DNA of 64,000 nt from Legionella steigerwaltii (GCF_001468065.1 NZ_LNYZ01000013.1:489118-553117); one strand, 5' to 3'; positions 1-8,878 are shown, counted from the first letter of the stretch. Program-made: numbers and translations. Notes: generated by a model not told the origin, from the letters alone.

Positions 1-326
1 CTATCGTAAAAGGGACTGTTGTAGCTGTTGATCCTAAAACAGTCACTGTCGCATTAGCAGATGACATTACTGGTACTATTCGTGCAGCTGAGCTCTCTGA
101 TGAGCGTGTTGATGATGCTACTACCCTTGTCAAAGAAGGTGACGAGATTGAAGCAAAAATCATAAATGTTGACCGAAAAAATCGTTCAATTACTCTTTCA
201 GTCAAAGCGAAAGATGCTCAAGATGAAGCGGATGCGATTAAGAAGTACTCTAGAACCGAAGGTACGTCTACAACAACCTTAGGTGATTTGTTGAAAGAAA
301 AAATGGCAAGCAAAGAAAGTGATTAA
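1..326 (+). CDS. rpsA: 30S ribosomal protein S1, C-terminal end (partial)
   Basis: The window opens inside this gene, so only about 107 C-terminal residues are present. Reading from base 3 gives an S1-type OB-fold repeat (GTVVAVDPKTVTV, then VKEGDEIEAKIINVD and the typical RSITLSVKAKD). A short lysine- and serine-rich tail ends KMASKESD and the stop is TAA at 324-326. S1 repeats bind mRNA and help the 30S subunit engage weakly structured leaders. A good intrinsic terminator follows 24 bases downstream. The partner at the 5' side lies outside the window. The assignment is strong because the last S1 repeat is very conserved. Confidence 0.93.
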   Translation, partial: IVKGTVVAVDPKTVTVALADDITGTIRAAELSDERVDDATTLVKEGDEIEAKIINVDRKNRSITLSVKAKDAQDEADAIKKYSRTEGTSTTTLGDLLKEKMASKESD

Positions 327-350
327 TTTCTTTATTGTCAAATAGTTAAG

Positions 351-378
351 AAAGCGTAGATTTTTCTACGCTTTTTTG
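351..378 (+). terminator. Intrinsic terminator of rpsA
   Basis: A 10-bp perfect stem (AAAGCGTAGA, four-T loop, TCTACGCTTT) runs straight into a T-rich tract. It begins 24 bases after the rpsA stop and separates rpsA from the lapAB group. Confidence 0.9.
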
Positions 379-397
379 TTTTTATCTATTTGAACAA

Positions 398-477
398 CCT
401 GAGTGAGGCGAAGTGAGCTCAGGTTTATGTTATTATAGTCTCCTGGAAATACCGGATTTCACTTCGCATTACCCAGG
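398..477. repeat. Degenerate REP-like inverted repeat upstream of lapA
   Basis: The left arm 398-424 and right arm 451-477 are inverted copies that match at about 20 of 27 positions. They share the core GCGAAGTGA and CCTGRGT-type ends. The layout (CCTGGGT end, GCG-rich core, CCGG near the loop) resembles the better-preserved REP-like elements later in the window. I therefore read it as an old or divergent member. It lies between the rpsA terminator and the lapA ribosome binding site and is fused in frame to lapA as a spurious extension. Confidence 0.55.
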
Positions 478-496
478 CAACAAAAAGGAAGAATTT

Positions 497-787
497 ATGC
501 GCATATTAATGCTGGTTATTTATATACTTCTCATTATTATTGGCGTTAGTTTTGCTGCCTTAAATGCTACTTCGGTAGATGTTAATTTTTATTTTAAAAC
601 AATATCCATGCCTATTTCAGTTCTTATGACAATTATGCTGGGTATCGGTATTTTAGTAGGCTTTATACTTTTTGTTGGGCGATATTGGCGTCTAAAAGCG
701 GAATGTCACAAGATTAAAAATCAATTAAAATTAACTGAAAAAGAAATTAAAAACTTACGATCAATTCCATTGCAAGATCAACATTAA
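497..787 (+). CDS. lapA: LapA-domain inner-membrane protein
   Basis: The protein has 96 residues and two membrane segments (about 1-22 and 38-62), followed by a basic, coiled-coil-like cytoplasmic tail (KAECHKIKNQLKLTEKEIKNL). This is the layout of the LapA (DUF1049, YciS) family. LapA works with LapB to couple LPS assembly to LpxC turnover at the inner membrane. The start at 497 is chosen because AAGGAAGAA precedes it at proper spacing. An upstream in-frame start at 413 would add 28 residues read out of a palindromic repeat. lapB follows 47 bases later, as in E. coli where lapA-lapB precede pyrF. Confidence 0.85.
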   Translation: MRILMLVIYILLIIIGVSFAALNATSVDVNFYFKTISMPISVLMTIMLGIGILVGFILFVGRYWRLKAECHKIKNQLKLTEKEIKNLRSIPLQDQH

Positions 788-834
788 TTTTTTTGTTATT
801 ATAAAACCTAACACGTACAGAAGGGGGGGTAATA

Positions 835-2004
835 ATGATTGATTTATGGCCATTACTATTGCCTGCTGCTGCTTGGTCAGGTTGGTGGATGGCAAATCGT
901 AGTAAACCTAAAGAAGATCCAACAGTTTATAATCGTTTATCCCGTGAATACGTTGTCGGACTTAATTATCTCTTAAATGAACAGTCAGATAAGGCTGTCG
1001 ATATTTTTATCAAATTATTAGAGGTTGATAGCGATACGGTAGAAACCCATCTCGCTCTAGGAAGTTTATTTAGACGCCGTGGAGAGGTTGATAGAGCCAT
1101 CCGAATTCATCAAAATTTAATTGCAAGACCCCAGTTAAGTATTTTGCAAAGGAAAGAATCCTTGATGGCACTTGGCCAAGATTATATGAGTGCTGGTTTA
1201 TTTGATCGCGCGGAGCGAATTTTTTTAGAAGTTGTGGAGCTAGGCGGATCTAAAGAAACAAGCAGCCTACATGGTTTATTAGCGATTTATCAGCAAGAGA
1301 AAGCATGGGAAAAGGCTTTAGATGCAATTAAAAAATTGGAAATTTCAACTGGAACAAGTTTTCATAACCAAGCAGCTCATTATTATTGTGAAATGGCCAA
1401 TCAGGCATTAAAAACCAATGCGATTGATAAGGCCGCATATTGTATTAAACAGGCGATATCTGTTGATAATGAATCAGTTCGTGCCAGTTTAATGAATGCA
1501 AACCTTGAAATGAAAGAAGGGCGTTACAAACAAGCAATTCGTTCATTAAAACGTGTCCCGCAACAAGATGCAGATTTTTTAACGGAAATTATTGAACCAT
1601 TAGTTATATGCCATAAAGAATTAAATACTATGGATGAGTGCATCAAGTATCTTGAACAGACTTTAGAAGATCATCCCAGAGCTTCAGTAATTTTTGTCAT
1701 TGCAGAATATTTAAGACAACAAAAGAATATGGATGCCGCTATAGATTTCGTCGCCGATAATTTGAGCAAACATCCATCAATAAGAGGTTTAAATCAGTTA
1801 ATTTATTGGCATCTTGAATCTGCTCACGGAAAAGTTCGTGACAAATTACAAATGCTTTATGATATAACGAGTAAATTTTTAGATAACAAGCCAGTTTATC
1901 GATGTGTTCATTGTGGTTTTGGTGGAAAACATCTGCATTGGCATTGTCCTGGTTGCAAAAACTGGGGAAGAATGAAACCTGTCCATGGTTTGGAAGGATA
2001 TTAA
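835..2004 (+). CDS. lapB: LapB (YciM), LPS assembly regulator with TPRs
   Basis: The protein has 389 residues, the usual LapB length. It has an N-terminal membrane anchor (about 1-20), a long array of TPR-like helices (about 35-340) and a C-terminal rubredoxin-like metal site. That site has cysteine pairs C357/C360 and C371/C374 (CVHCG, CPGC). LapB scaffolds LPS enzymes and presents LpxC to the FtsH protease, and the metal knob packs on the TPRs in the E. coli protein. AGGGGGG lies just upstream of the ATG. Synteny with lapA and pyrF supports the call. A DegT-type aminotransferase gene is inserted between lapB and pyrF. Confidence 0.93.
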   Translation: MIDLWPLLLPAAAWSGWWMANRSKPKEDPTVYNRLSREYVVGLNYLLNEQSDKAVDIFIKLLEVDSDTVETHLALGSLFRRRGEVDRAIRIHQNLIARPQLSILQRKESLMALGQDYMSAGLFDRAERIFLEVVELGGSKETSSLHGLLAIYQQEKAWEKALDAIKKLEISTGTSFHNQAAHYYCEMANQALKTNAIDKAAYCIKQAISVDNESVRASLMNANLEMKEGRYKQAIRSLKRVPQQDADFLTEIIEPLVICHKELNTMDECIKYLEQTLEDHPRASVIFVIAEYLRQQKNMDAAIDFVADNLSKHPSIRGLNQLIYWHLESAHGKVRDKLQMLYDITSKFLDNKPVYRCVHCGFGGKHLHWHCPGCKNWGRMKPVHGLEGY

Positions 2005-2020
2005 CTAATTTTAAGAGATT

Positions 2021-3139
2021 ATGATGCAATTTATCGATTTAAAAAAACAATATTCAATAATAGAAAATGAAATTTTAACGAGTATTAAAAACGTTTTGAA
2101 TCATGGCCAGTATATTATGGGGCCTGAAATTATGCAGCTTGAAAAGCAATTGGCTGATTTTATAGGTGTTAAGCATGTTGTTGTTAATTCAAGCGGAACT
2201 GATGCCTTATTAATGGCATTAATGGCCTTGGAAATTCAACCGGGAGATGAGGTTATTACAACTCCTTTTAGTTTTTTTGCTACCACGGAAGTAATTAGTC
2301 TTTGTCAAGCTAAACCCGTTTTTGTGGATATTGATCCTCTGACTTACAATATGGATCCTAATAAGTTGGAAGCTGCAATTACCAGTAAAACTAAGGCAAT
2401 AATGCCTGTTGGATTGTACGGTCAATGTTCCGATCACGATGAAATTAATGCGATTGCTGCGCGCTATGGCATTCCAGTCATTGAAGATGCAGCACAAAGT
2501 TTTGGTGCCACTTACAAAGGTAACTATTCGTGCAATTTATCAACAATTGGATGTACCAGCTTCTTTCCTTCTAAACCTCTAGGTGGATATGGGGATTCTG
2601 GAGCATGTTTTACCAATGATGATGATTTAGCACAAAAACTCATTGAAATAAGAATTCATGGACAAAATGCACGTTATTGCCATAACCGTATAGGTATTAA
2701 TGGGCGGATGGATACCATACAAGCTGCTGTTCTGATTGAAAAGTTGAAACTTTTCCCAGATGAAATCATTATGCGACATAGGGTTGCTAAGGCTTATGAT
2801 CAAATGCTTTCACAGTTTGTAAAAACACCATTTGTTCATAGTTATAATACTAGTGTTTATGCACAATACACCATTGAAGTAGACAATCGAGATGCTTTTC
2901 AAAAAGCAATGAGTGAATCGGGAATTCCTACAGCTGTCCATTATCCAGTACCGTTGCATCAACAAGCAGCTCTGGCTTATTTAGGTTATAGCGTTGGTGA
3001 TTTCCCTCATTCTGAGCATGCAAGCAGTCGGGTTATTAGTTTACCTATGCATCCTTATTTACAAGAAGCAGAACAAATAAAAATTGTTGCAGCAGTTAAA
3101 AATGCTCTAAAAGTGTATGAAGAAGAGGCTTTAGCATAA
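2021..3139 (+). CDS. DegT/DnrJ/EryC1/StrS-family sugar aminotransferase
   Basis: The protein has 372 residues and is a PLP enzyme of the DegT family, which aminates nucleotide-linked keto-sugars for LPS or capsule precursors. Visible signatures are SSGTDALLMAL (PLP phosphate pocket), EDAAQSFGA (the aspartate that contacts the pyridine nitrogen) and SFFPSKPLGGYGD, where Lys185 is the expected Schiff-base lysine. HYPVPLHQQ near the C-terminus is also typical. ATG ATG at 2021/2024 follows AAGAG. The pyrF start is one base past the stop, so the two are probably co-transcribed. The exact sugar substrate (WecE-, WbpE- or FdtB-like) cannot be told from sequence. The position next to lapAB fits envelope polysaccharide synthesis. 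Confidence 0.88.
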   Translation: MMQFIDLKKQYSIIENEILTSIKNVLNHGQYIMGPEIMQLEKQLADFIGVKHVVVNSSGTDALLMALMALEIQPGDEVITTPFSFFATTEVISLCQAKPVFVDIDPLTYNMDPNKLEAAITSKTKAIMPVGLYGQCSDHDEINAIAARYGIPVIEDAAQSFGATYKGNYSCNLSTIGCTSFFPSKPLGGYGDSGACFTNDDDLAQKLIEIRIHGQNARYCHNRIGINGRMDTIQAAVLIEKLKLFPDEIIMRHRVAKAYDQMLSQFVKTPFVHSYNTSVYAQYTIEVDNRDAFQKAMSESGIPTAVHYPVPLHQQAALAYLGYSVGDFPHSEHASSRVISLPMHPYLQEAEQIKIVAAVKNALKVYEEEALA

Positions 3140-3140
3140 A

Positions 3141-3839
3141 ATGACAACCAAATTAATTGTAGCGCTTGATTTTGATAGTGAGCATGATGCTTTAACCCTA
3201 ATTGAAAAGCTTGATCCAAGAAATTGTGCTTTAAAGGTAGGTAGCGAACTTTTTACTCTATTTGGTACTCATTTTGTAAAACAATTGGTAAAAAGACAAT
3301 TTAAAGTTTTTTTGGATTTGAAGTTTCATGACATTCCTAATACCGTTGCCAAAGCGTGTAAAGCAGGAGCTGAATTAGGTGTGTGGATGATGAATGTTCA
3401 TGCTGCTGGCGGCATGAGTATGATGCTGGCAGCACGAAAAGCAATCGATACTTATGGTGCTGAGCGACCGATATTAATTGCGGTAACCGTTTTAACCAGT
3501 TTTAATCAGAACGAATTAACTTCTATTGGCATAAACACACCAATCATTGATCATGTAAGTAAACTTGCACTCTTGGCTAAAGAGTCGGGTTTAGATGGAG
3601 TGGTCAGTTCTGCTCAAGAGGTTAAAGTGATAAAAAGAGAGTGCGGTAATCAATTTCTTACTGTTACACCTGGCATTAGACTTGCCAATGATTCAAATGA
3701 TGATCAATCAAGAGTGATGACCCCCAAACAAGCTATTGAAGAAGGTAGCAATTATTTGGTAGTTGGGCGTCCCATCACACAATCAGCAAATCCAGAACTA
3801 GTTGTTACCGAAATTCTAAAAAGTATTCAAGAACCTTAA
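3141..3839 (+). CDS. pyrF: Orotidine 5'-phosphate decarboxylase
   Basis: The protein has 232 residues, a normal OMP decarboxylase length. It converts OMP to UMP, the last step of de novo pyrimidine synthesis. The active-site motif LDLKFHDIPNTV carries the D-K-D catalytic set, LIVALDFD is at the N-terminus, and the phosphate-binding end reads YLVVGRPIT. The ATG lies one base after the aminotransferase stop. In E. coli pyrF also follows lapAB. No clear T-tract terminator is seen directly after the stop. Confidence 0.97.
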   Translation: MTTKLIVALDFDSEHDALTLIEKLDPRNCALKVGSELFTLFGTHFVKQLVKRQFKVFLDLKFHDIPNTVAKACKAGAELGVWMMNVHAAGGMSMMLAARKAIDTYGAERPILIAVTVLTSFNQNELTSIGINTPIIDHVSKLALLAKESGLDGVVSSAQEVKVIKRECGNQFLTVTPGIRLANDSNDDQSRVMTPKQAIEEGSNYLVVGRPITQSANPELVVTEILKSIQEP

Positions 3840-4148
3840 TCTTCATAGCCTCGGGTAGCACAAGTTGATACCCAGGGTTTTACCACAGTGAAGTAAAATT
3901 TTTATACTTCGATTCCCTTCCATCACGAAAAAAGCATTTTTTTGATTAATTAGCATGCTATTTAATTTCTGATAAATTTGTGTTAATTATATTTGTGATG
4001 GTTAAAAATAATAAAAAAGTTGATGGAAAAAACAAAAACCCGAGTTAAGCAAAAGCAAGACTCAGCAGAAATAGGAATCAAAATTTTGGAATAGTTACAG
4101 TAAAACTGCTGAAAGAGTTTATGGATTATCATAACTTAAGGATAAGTG
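3840..4148 (+). promoter_or_regulatory. Intergenic leader of the VpdC-like gene with palindromes
   Basis: This gap of about 309 bases holds no ORF. It has a short palindrome at 3890-3910 (GAAGTA, nine bases, TACTTC) and a spaced inverted pair, CCATCAC near 3918 and GTGATGG near 3994. It also has AT-rich stretches that could hold a promoter. The first 35 bases (CCTCGGGTA ... TACCCAGGG) faintly resemble a worn REP-like arm pair. A ribosome site (AAGGAT) sits just before the start at 4149. Which element controls the gene is inference. Confidence 0.35.
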
Positions 4149-6776
4149 ATGACACCACAACACGTAATAAGTCAGTTGCTTGACTCTGACTCAGCCCAAT
4201 ATACTCAAAATCTAGATTTATTAAAAAAAATCATTATTGCGGCCTACTTAGGGCGTCTGCAAATCAACGGCTTGCCACCAGATAATAAAATTGCTTTGGG
4301 TAACTATCTATTTGATAACGAGCAAATGATGTTCGATTTCACGCGCTTAAGTGATGAGAAAAGAGCATTGTTTATGCAATGGTTTTTGGATCCGCATCAA
4401 GAAGAGAAGACTAAGGTTTTTTTAAGGGGTATTACCGTAAATGAATATCGCGGTTTTACTGCTGAAGTCTCATTGTCTTGGTGGGGTAGAATTGTAAGCT
4501 GGTTTCAAGGGCTGTATTTGGATTATTGGAAAATAAGCGATTTAGATTTATCTCTGAAAAAAATATCTAATTATCAATTGACTGGAATTGAGATGTGCCA
4601 GGGCAGTCACGGGATATTAATCGGTTTTAATCAATTCCTAGTACCTGGAACAGGAACAAAGTATAAGGATCAAAATGACTCACAACAAGAACCGTTAGGG
4701 AATACAAAGCGAGTTTTTATTACCGATAAATTAGTCGACCAGCTTATCTCAGTCAATCTAAAAAATATCAAATTTGAGTCCGTATGCAAAAGTCCTCATC
4801 CTCAATCTATAGAAGTGTCTGATCCTCAAGAACGTCTGGATAAAATGTATGATTATCGAAAAATGCAGCGATTTATGTCCATGAAACCTTGGTATATTCG
4901 AATTTGGAATTGGTTATTTCCATGGTTGGCTGATGAAAAAGTTAAAAGCAAATCCATTAAAGAAAAACAAGTAGTTCCCTTATATGAAACAAAAAAAATA
5001 GAGATATATCGATTCTTAAAATCACATGAGATTTTAGTCAGAGAAAGAAAACCCGATATTGAAAATATAGTTTTTTGCGGTGGTGGCGCAAAAATTTTTG
5101 CACATATTGGTGTTTGGAAAGCGCTAAATGAAGCAAAAATACGTCCTGAAAAGTTCGCTGGTAGCTCCGCAGGCGCGATTATGGCATTAATGTGTTACTT
5201 AGGTTATTCGGCGGCTGAAATTGAGGAATTATTTAAACATTTTAAACATGAGCATTTAGTTCATTTTGATATCAACATCAATGGAATTTCTGAAGCACAC
5301 TCATTGAAGACTGCGCTTGATTATGCAATTGCATATAAATTAAAACAAATTGTTGATAAATATCAAATTCCATATCCAAAAGGAAAAATTGATTTTGCAA
5401 CTTTAGAAGATATCAGACAAAAATGTCCGGGTTGTGGGATTGGAAAAGAGTTAGTGGTTACGGCTACGAACAAACGTCAAGGAAAAACGCGATATTTCTC
5501 ATTATTACGTTCACCAACTTTTGAAGTAAGTGAAGCAGTTAAAACATCCGCAAGTTTTCCTATAGTTTATCGATCAACAGTTATTGATGGAGAAGAACAT
5601 AATGATGGTGGCGTATTAAATAATTTTCCTACGGAGCCCTTTTTTGATGATCACACCACACTACTCGAATCAGAATATGGTAATAATTTAAAAGTATTAG
5701 CCGTCAAGTTTGATGATGGACCGGAAAGAAAGGCAATAGATCGGGTAATGGATAGGGTATATAGGGAAAATATAGTATTAAACTGGATTTATAGATTGCT
5801 TACAGGTGTTAGTGATCCGGCTAGTGGTTGGGAAAAAGATCGTTTAAAGTTGAGAAAATATGCATGTCAATCCATTGTGATCAATGTGGATAATGTATCC
5901 AGTTCATCATTTACTGTGGGAGAGGAAACCAGAAAAAAAATGATTGAATCAGGTTATGAAGAAACACAAAGCTACTTAAAAATGCGCTATCACAAAAATG
6001 AATCTGAAGAATATGAAAATGAGGAGTTTATGTATGAAACGTTCAGCTCTTTAGGAGAATTGCTCTCTTATTGCTGTTACAGAGGGGATAGACAATGGTT
6101 TGATAGGGTATACCAACTTCTGGATAAGTCTACTGTTCCTAATCGGATTGAGTTACTAAAACAGGCACAAGAATTAAAAGCTCTTTATTTCAATTCGGTA
6201 TCCTCTTCCTTAAGAAGCCCCTTACACGATGACCATCCATTAACTTTTTTTGGGAATGAAATACCGAACACTTCTACAGGTAGAACCGAGAATCATGAAA
6301 TATTACTTGCAGTGTATCCAGTATTTTTAAAATTATCTCAGTCAATGCTAAAAGACAGTACCGACAAAAAAATCTTTGATTATGCTCGTCATTCCTTCCT
6401 GTTAAAAGATCCTTTTGCATGTTTAGAGCATTTTGCAAAAATTAGTAATGATACACATCTAATTCTTCATATTGTAATTAATTTATTAAAAGAGCTTAAA
6501 AAAAATCCAAGCAAAAAAGTATTCGACGCATTAAGTCAGGTTCTTGATTTATTAAATGGAAATAAAAACTTAGATAAGGAGGAGTATTTTGCGCGCTGGG
6601 ATTTATCTTTTCCCCAATGCTTACGAATGTTGCGTTTATTGAATCAGGACCCTCAAATTAATACCCGTTTGTTTCGTTCAATGAGTAGAAAAAGCGAGCC
6701 ATTGCAAACAGTTGTTTCTGGTGTTTTTTATGAAGAAGAGGATGAGTCTGATGAAGCTTTTTCTTTGAGTATATAA
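4149..6776 (+). CDS. vpdC: Patatin-like phospholipase, probable Dot/Icm effector VpdC
   Basis: The protein has 875 residues. A patatin domain lies at about 308-515, with the oxyanion loop CGGGAKIFAHIGVW, nucleophile elbow GSSAG (Ser340) and DGG (Asp486) forming the Ser-Asp dyad of phospholipase A enzymes. About 300 residues precede it and about 350 follow, which is the size of Legionella VpdC and far larger than simple patatins. The C-terminus is very acidic (YEEEDESDEAF), like the E-block of Dot/Icm substrates. Its position right after pyrF matches vpdC in L. pneumophila as I recall it. VpdC is described as a ubiquitin-activated phospholipase that affects expansion of the Legionella-containing vacuole. 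I chose the ATG at 4149 over the GTG at 4146. Orthology is inferred from layout and synteny. Confidence 0.82.
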   Translation: MTPQHVISQLLDSDSAQYTQNLDLLKKIIIAAYLGRLQINGLPPDNKIALGNYLFDNEQMMFDFTRLSDEKRALFMQWFLDPHQEEKTKVFLRGITVNEYRGFTAEVSLSWWGRIVSWFQGLYLDYWKISDLDLSLKKISNYQLTGIEMCQGSHGILIGFNQFLVPGTGTKYKDQNDSQQEPLGNTKRVFITDKLVDQLISVNLKNIKFESVCKSPHPQSIEVSDPQERLDKMYDYRKMQRFMSMKPWYIRIWNWLFPWLADEKVKSKSIKEKQVVPLYETKKIEIYRFLKSHEILVRERKPDIENIVFCGGGAKIFAHIGVWKALNEAKIRPEKFAGSSAGAIMALMCYLGYSAAEIEELFKHFKHEHLVHFDININGISEAHSLKTALDYAIAYKLKQIVDKYQIPYPKGKIDFATLEDIRQKCPGCGIGKELVVTATNKRQGKTRYFSLLRSPTFEVSEAVKTSASFPIVYRSTVIDGEEHNDGGVLNNFPTEPFFDDHTTLLESEYGNNLKVLAVKFDDGPERKAIDRVMDRVYRENIVLNWIYRLLTGVSDPASGWEKDRLKLRKYACQSIVINVDNVSSSSFTVGEETRKKMIESGYEETQSYLKMRYHKNESEEYENEEFMYETFSSLGELLSYCCYRGDRQWFDRVYQLLDKSTVPNRIELLKQAQELKALYFNSVSSSLRSPLHDDHPLTFFGNEIPNTSTGRTENHEILLAVYPVFLKLSQSMLKDSTDKKIFDYARHSFLLKDPFACLEHFAKISNDTHLILHIVINLLKELKKNPSKKVFDALSQVLDLLNGNKNLDKEEYFARWDLSFPQCLRMLRLLNQDPQINTRLFRSMSRKSEPLQTVVSGVFYEEEDESDEAFSLSI

Positions 6777-6848
6777 TCTTTTTGTAATACATGATATTTT
6801 GTTTGCAGCAACTCGCATTAGCAATAAACACGGAGTCAGTTTGTTTTT

Positions 6849-7337
6849 ATGAAAATAAAAGGTTTTACACTTCTTGAATTACTTATAACCATAACGTTAT
6901 TTATAGGGTTATCAATAATAGGAATTGCTTCATATACTTATTTCATCAATAAAAATGAGCGGCAAACAATAATTGATGAACTTCGAACAGCAATTCAGTA
7001 TGCCAAGATTCAGGCTGTTATTCTTGGCAATCCTGTATATCTTGTTCCTCTCGAGGGCTCATTGAATTGGTCAAATGGCATGGCTTTAAAGCTTTTAAAT
7101 AAACAAACCAATCAAGTCAAACAGATTTATCAATGGCAATGGAATCATCCTCGCTGGGATTTAAGTTGGGAAGGAGTGGGGGCAACAAATAAGATTACAT
7201 TTTCAACCTACCTAGGACAAGGAATGAGTAATGGACGGTTTATCTTAATGAATAAAGTGACTCATGAGCAAATCACTGTGATTTTAAATCGACTAGGAAG
7301 AATAAGAATCAGCAATAACTTGTCGATGGTGCGTTAA
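6849..7337 (+). CDS. Type IV pilin-like / GspH-FimT family pseudopilin
   Basis: The protein has 162 residues. The N-terminus KGFTLLELLITITLF is a classic prepilin peptidase site (cleavage after G5, methylated F+1, E+5) running into one hydrophobic helix. The next part (IIDELRTAIQYAKIQAV) and the glycine-rich C-terminal beta region fit the GspH/FimT minor pseudopilin fold. Such proteins sit at the tip of type IV pili or type II secretion pseudopili. It stands alone here, 72 bases after the effector gene and 48 before ubiC, without other pilus genes. Which apparatus it serves is therefore open. Confidence 0.85.
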   Translation: MKIKGFTLLELLITITLFIGLSIIGIASYTYFINKNERQTIIDELRTAIQYAKIQAVILGNPVYLVPLEGSLNWSNGMALKLLNKQTNQVKQIYQWQWNHPRWDLSWEGVGATNKITFSTYLGQGMSNGRFILMNKVTHEQITVILNRLGRIRISNNLSMVR

Positions 7338-7385
7338 TTTTGTAAGATCTTACTGAAATATATTTGTTATAAGTAGTTAAGATCC

Positions 7386-7925
7386 ATGCCTATTAATGCC
7401 CAATCTGTTTTTAAAATAAATACACAGAGTTCAGAACATCTTAAAGAGTGGCTTAATCATCAAGCTTCGTTAACTGAGAAATTACATCAAATAAAGGGTG
7501 ATGCACAAATTGAACTTATTTCCCAATGTTGGATAAATACGGATTGGTGGAATAAAAATCTTCTACAGATTCATGATGAAATGGTTTTTCAGCGCGAAAT
7601 CATTATGAAAAGTCATGGGCTAGCTTATTGGTACGCTCGCAGCATTATTCCCAAAAAATGTTACGATTGCGATCCCGCTTTTTTTGACCGTCTTAAAAAT
7701 GAATCAATAAAAAACTTAATCTTCAATGAAGAGAAAGTACGTCGCCTTCAATGGATCAGTTATCCTGTAGATCAGCAATGTTTAGAATACTATTGGGTAA
7801 AACGAAACTTGGATTCTGTTCAGGGTGTATTTTGGGTCCGCCTCGCTGAGTTTTCATTTCAGCAAAAGGAGTCATTTTATTTGGTTGAGATTATGTTACC
7901 TGAACTTGAGAATATTACGTCATGA
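7386..7925 (+). CDS. ubiC: Chorismate pyruvate-lyase
   Basis: The protein has 179 residues. UbiC removes pyruvate from chorismate to give 4-hydroxybenzoate, the first committed step of ubiquinone synthesis in the cytoplasm. The family core FQREIIMKSHG followed by YARSIIP, and a C-terminal glutamate region (YLVEIMLPEL), match chorismate lyases (catalytic Arg and Glu). The stop overlaps the start of ubiA by four bases (ATGA), the usual ubiC-ubiA arrangement. The N-terminal half is divergent, but the context makes the call firm. Confidence 0.86.
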   Translation: MPINAQSVFKINTQSSEHLKEWLNHQASLTEKLHQIKGDAQIELISQCWINTDWWNKNLLQIHDEMVFQREIIMKSHGLAYWYARSIIPKKCYDCDPAFFDRLKNESIKNLIFNEEKVRRLQWISYPVDQQCLEYYWVKRNLDSVQGVFWVRLAEFSFQQKESFYLVEIMLPELENITS

Positions 7926-8764
7926 AATGGGCTGCATACTGGCGATTAATGCGTTTTGATAAGCCAGTGGGCGTTTTGTTGCTTTGGTACCCGACAGCCT
8001 GGGCTTTATGGGTTGCAAATAAAGGAGTGCCATCACTTAAACTGCTCATTCTTTTTTTATGCGGTACAGTCCTTATGCGCGCTGCGGGCTGTGTAATCAA
8101 TGATATCGCAGATCGAAATATCGATAAGCATGTTGCTCGTACTAAACTAAGGCCGTTAACGGCTGGGGAAGTTAGTCTTCCTGAGGCTTTCCTTTTATTA
8201 ATAATATTACTTTCAAATGCATTATTTATATTAATTCAGTTACCTCGAAATTGTTTTTATCTTGGATTAATCGCATTATTCATCTCCTTTCTATATCCAT
8301 TTTGCAAGCGTTTTCTAGATGCGCCTCAACTGATCCTCGGTTTGGCTTTTTCTATGGGAATACCTATGGCTTATGTCGCTTCAGATTTAGCTTTAAATAC
8401 TGAATGTTTCTTATTATTTTTAATCAATTTTTCTTGGATTCTTGTTTATGACACCATGTATGCTATGACAGATAAAGAAGATGATTTAAAAATTGGCGTC
8501 AGATCTACAGCAATTTATTTTGCGAGCTATGACCGATTGATTATTGGTGTATTACAAAGTTTATTTCATGGCTTATGGTTGTGCTGGGCGTTGATGAGTC
8601 AAACAAACTTATGGTTCTATATTTGTTGGTTTGTAGCTGGTATTATCTTGATTTATCAGCAAAAACTGATAAATAAGCGAGTCCCGAAAGATTGTTTTAA
8701 AGCGTTTATTGTGAGCACGTATTACGGTGCATGGATGTGGTTAGCAGTTGCGATTGGTAAATGA
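7922..8764 (+). CDS. ubiA: 4-hydroxybenzoate polyprenyltransferase
   Basis: The protein has 280 residues and eight or nine membrane helices. UbiA attaches the polyprenyl tail to 4-hydroxybenzoate in the inner membrane. Both Mg-diphosphate binding motifs are present: NDIADRNIDKHV (NDxxDxxxD) near residue 60 and YDTMYAMTDKEDD near 175. The N-terminal RLMRFDKPVGVLLLWYPTAW is diagnostic of the family. It is translationally coupled to ubiC through an ATGA overlap and converges on the lipoprotein gene on the other strand. Confidence 0.96.
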   Translation: MKWAAYWRLMRFDKPVGVLLLWYPTAWALWVANKGVPSLKLLILFLCGTVLMRAAGCVINDIADRNIDKHVARTKLRPLTAGEVSLPEAFLLLIILLSNALFILIQLPRNCFYLGLIALFISFLYPFCKRFLDAPQLILGLAFSMGIPMAYVASDLALNTECFLLFLINFSWILVYDTMYAMTDKEDDLKIGVRSTAIYFASYDRLIIGVLQSLFHGLWLCWALMSQTNLWFYICWFVAGIILIYQQKLINKRVPKDCFKAFIVSTYYGAWMWLAVAIGK

Positions 8765-8802
8765 TTATTCCATAAAAAGAATTATTTCATAGTCCAGGAA
8801 CA

Positions 8803-8823
8803 CCCCCGAGAACACGTCGGGGG
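8803..8823. other. GC-rich hairpin in the convergent gap after ubiA
   Basis: CCCCCGA (8803-8809) pairs perfectly with TCGGGGG (8817-8823) across a 7-base loop. There is no T-tract on either side, so it is not a textbook intrinsic terminator. It could stabilise 3' ends or stop RNA polymerase with Rho. Its position between convergent genes fits that role. Confidence 0.5.
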
Positions 8824-8878
8824 AAGGTTAAAATGGTCTTGACACAACAGGAACAAGTAAAGACCATACAGGTCTGCT

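Noticed and set aside
413-496. N-terminal extension of lapA by 28 residues
   Set aside because: The extension is read through a palindromic repeat and has no ribosome site, whereas the ATG at 497 has one and begins the membrane helix.
1739-2029. Minus-strand 96-residue frame over the lapB end
   Set aside because: It lies fully antisense to the conserved metal-binding end of LapB and has no coding features.
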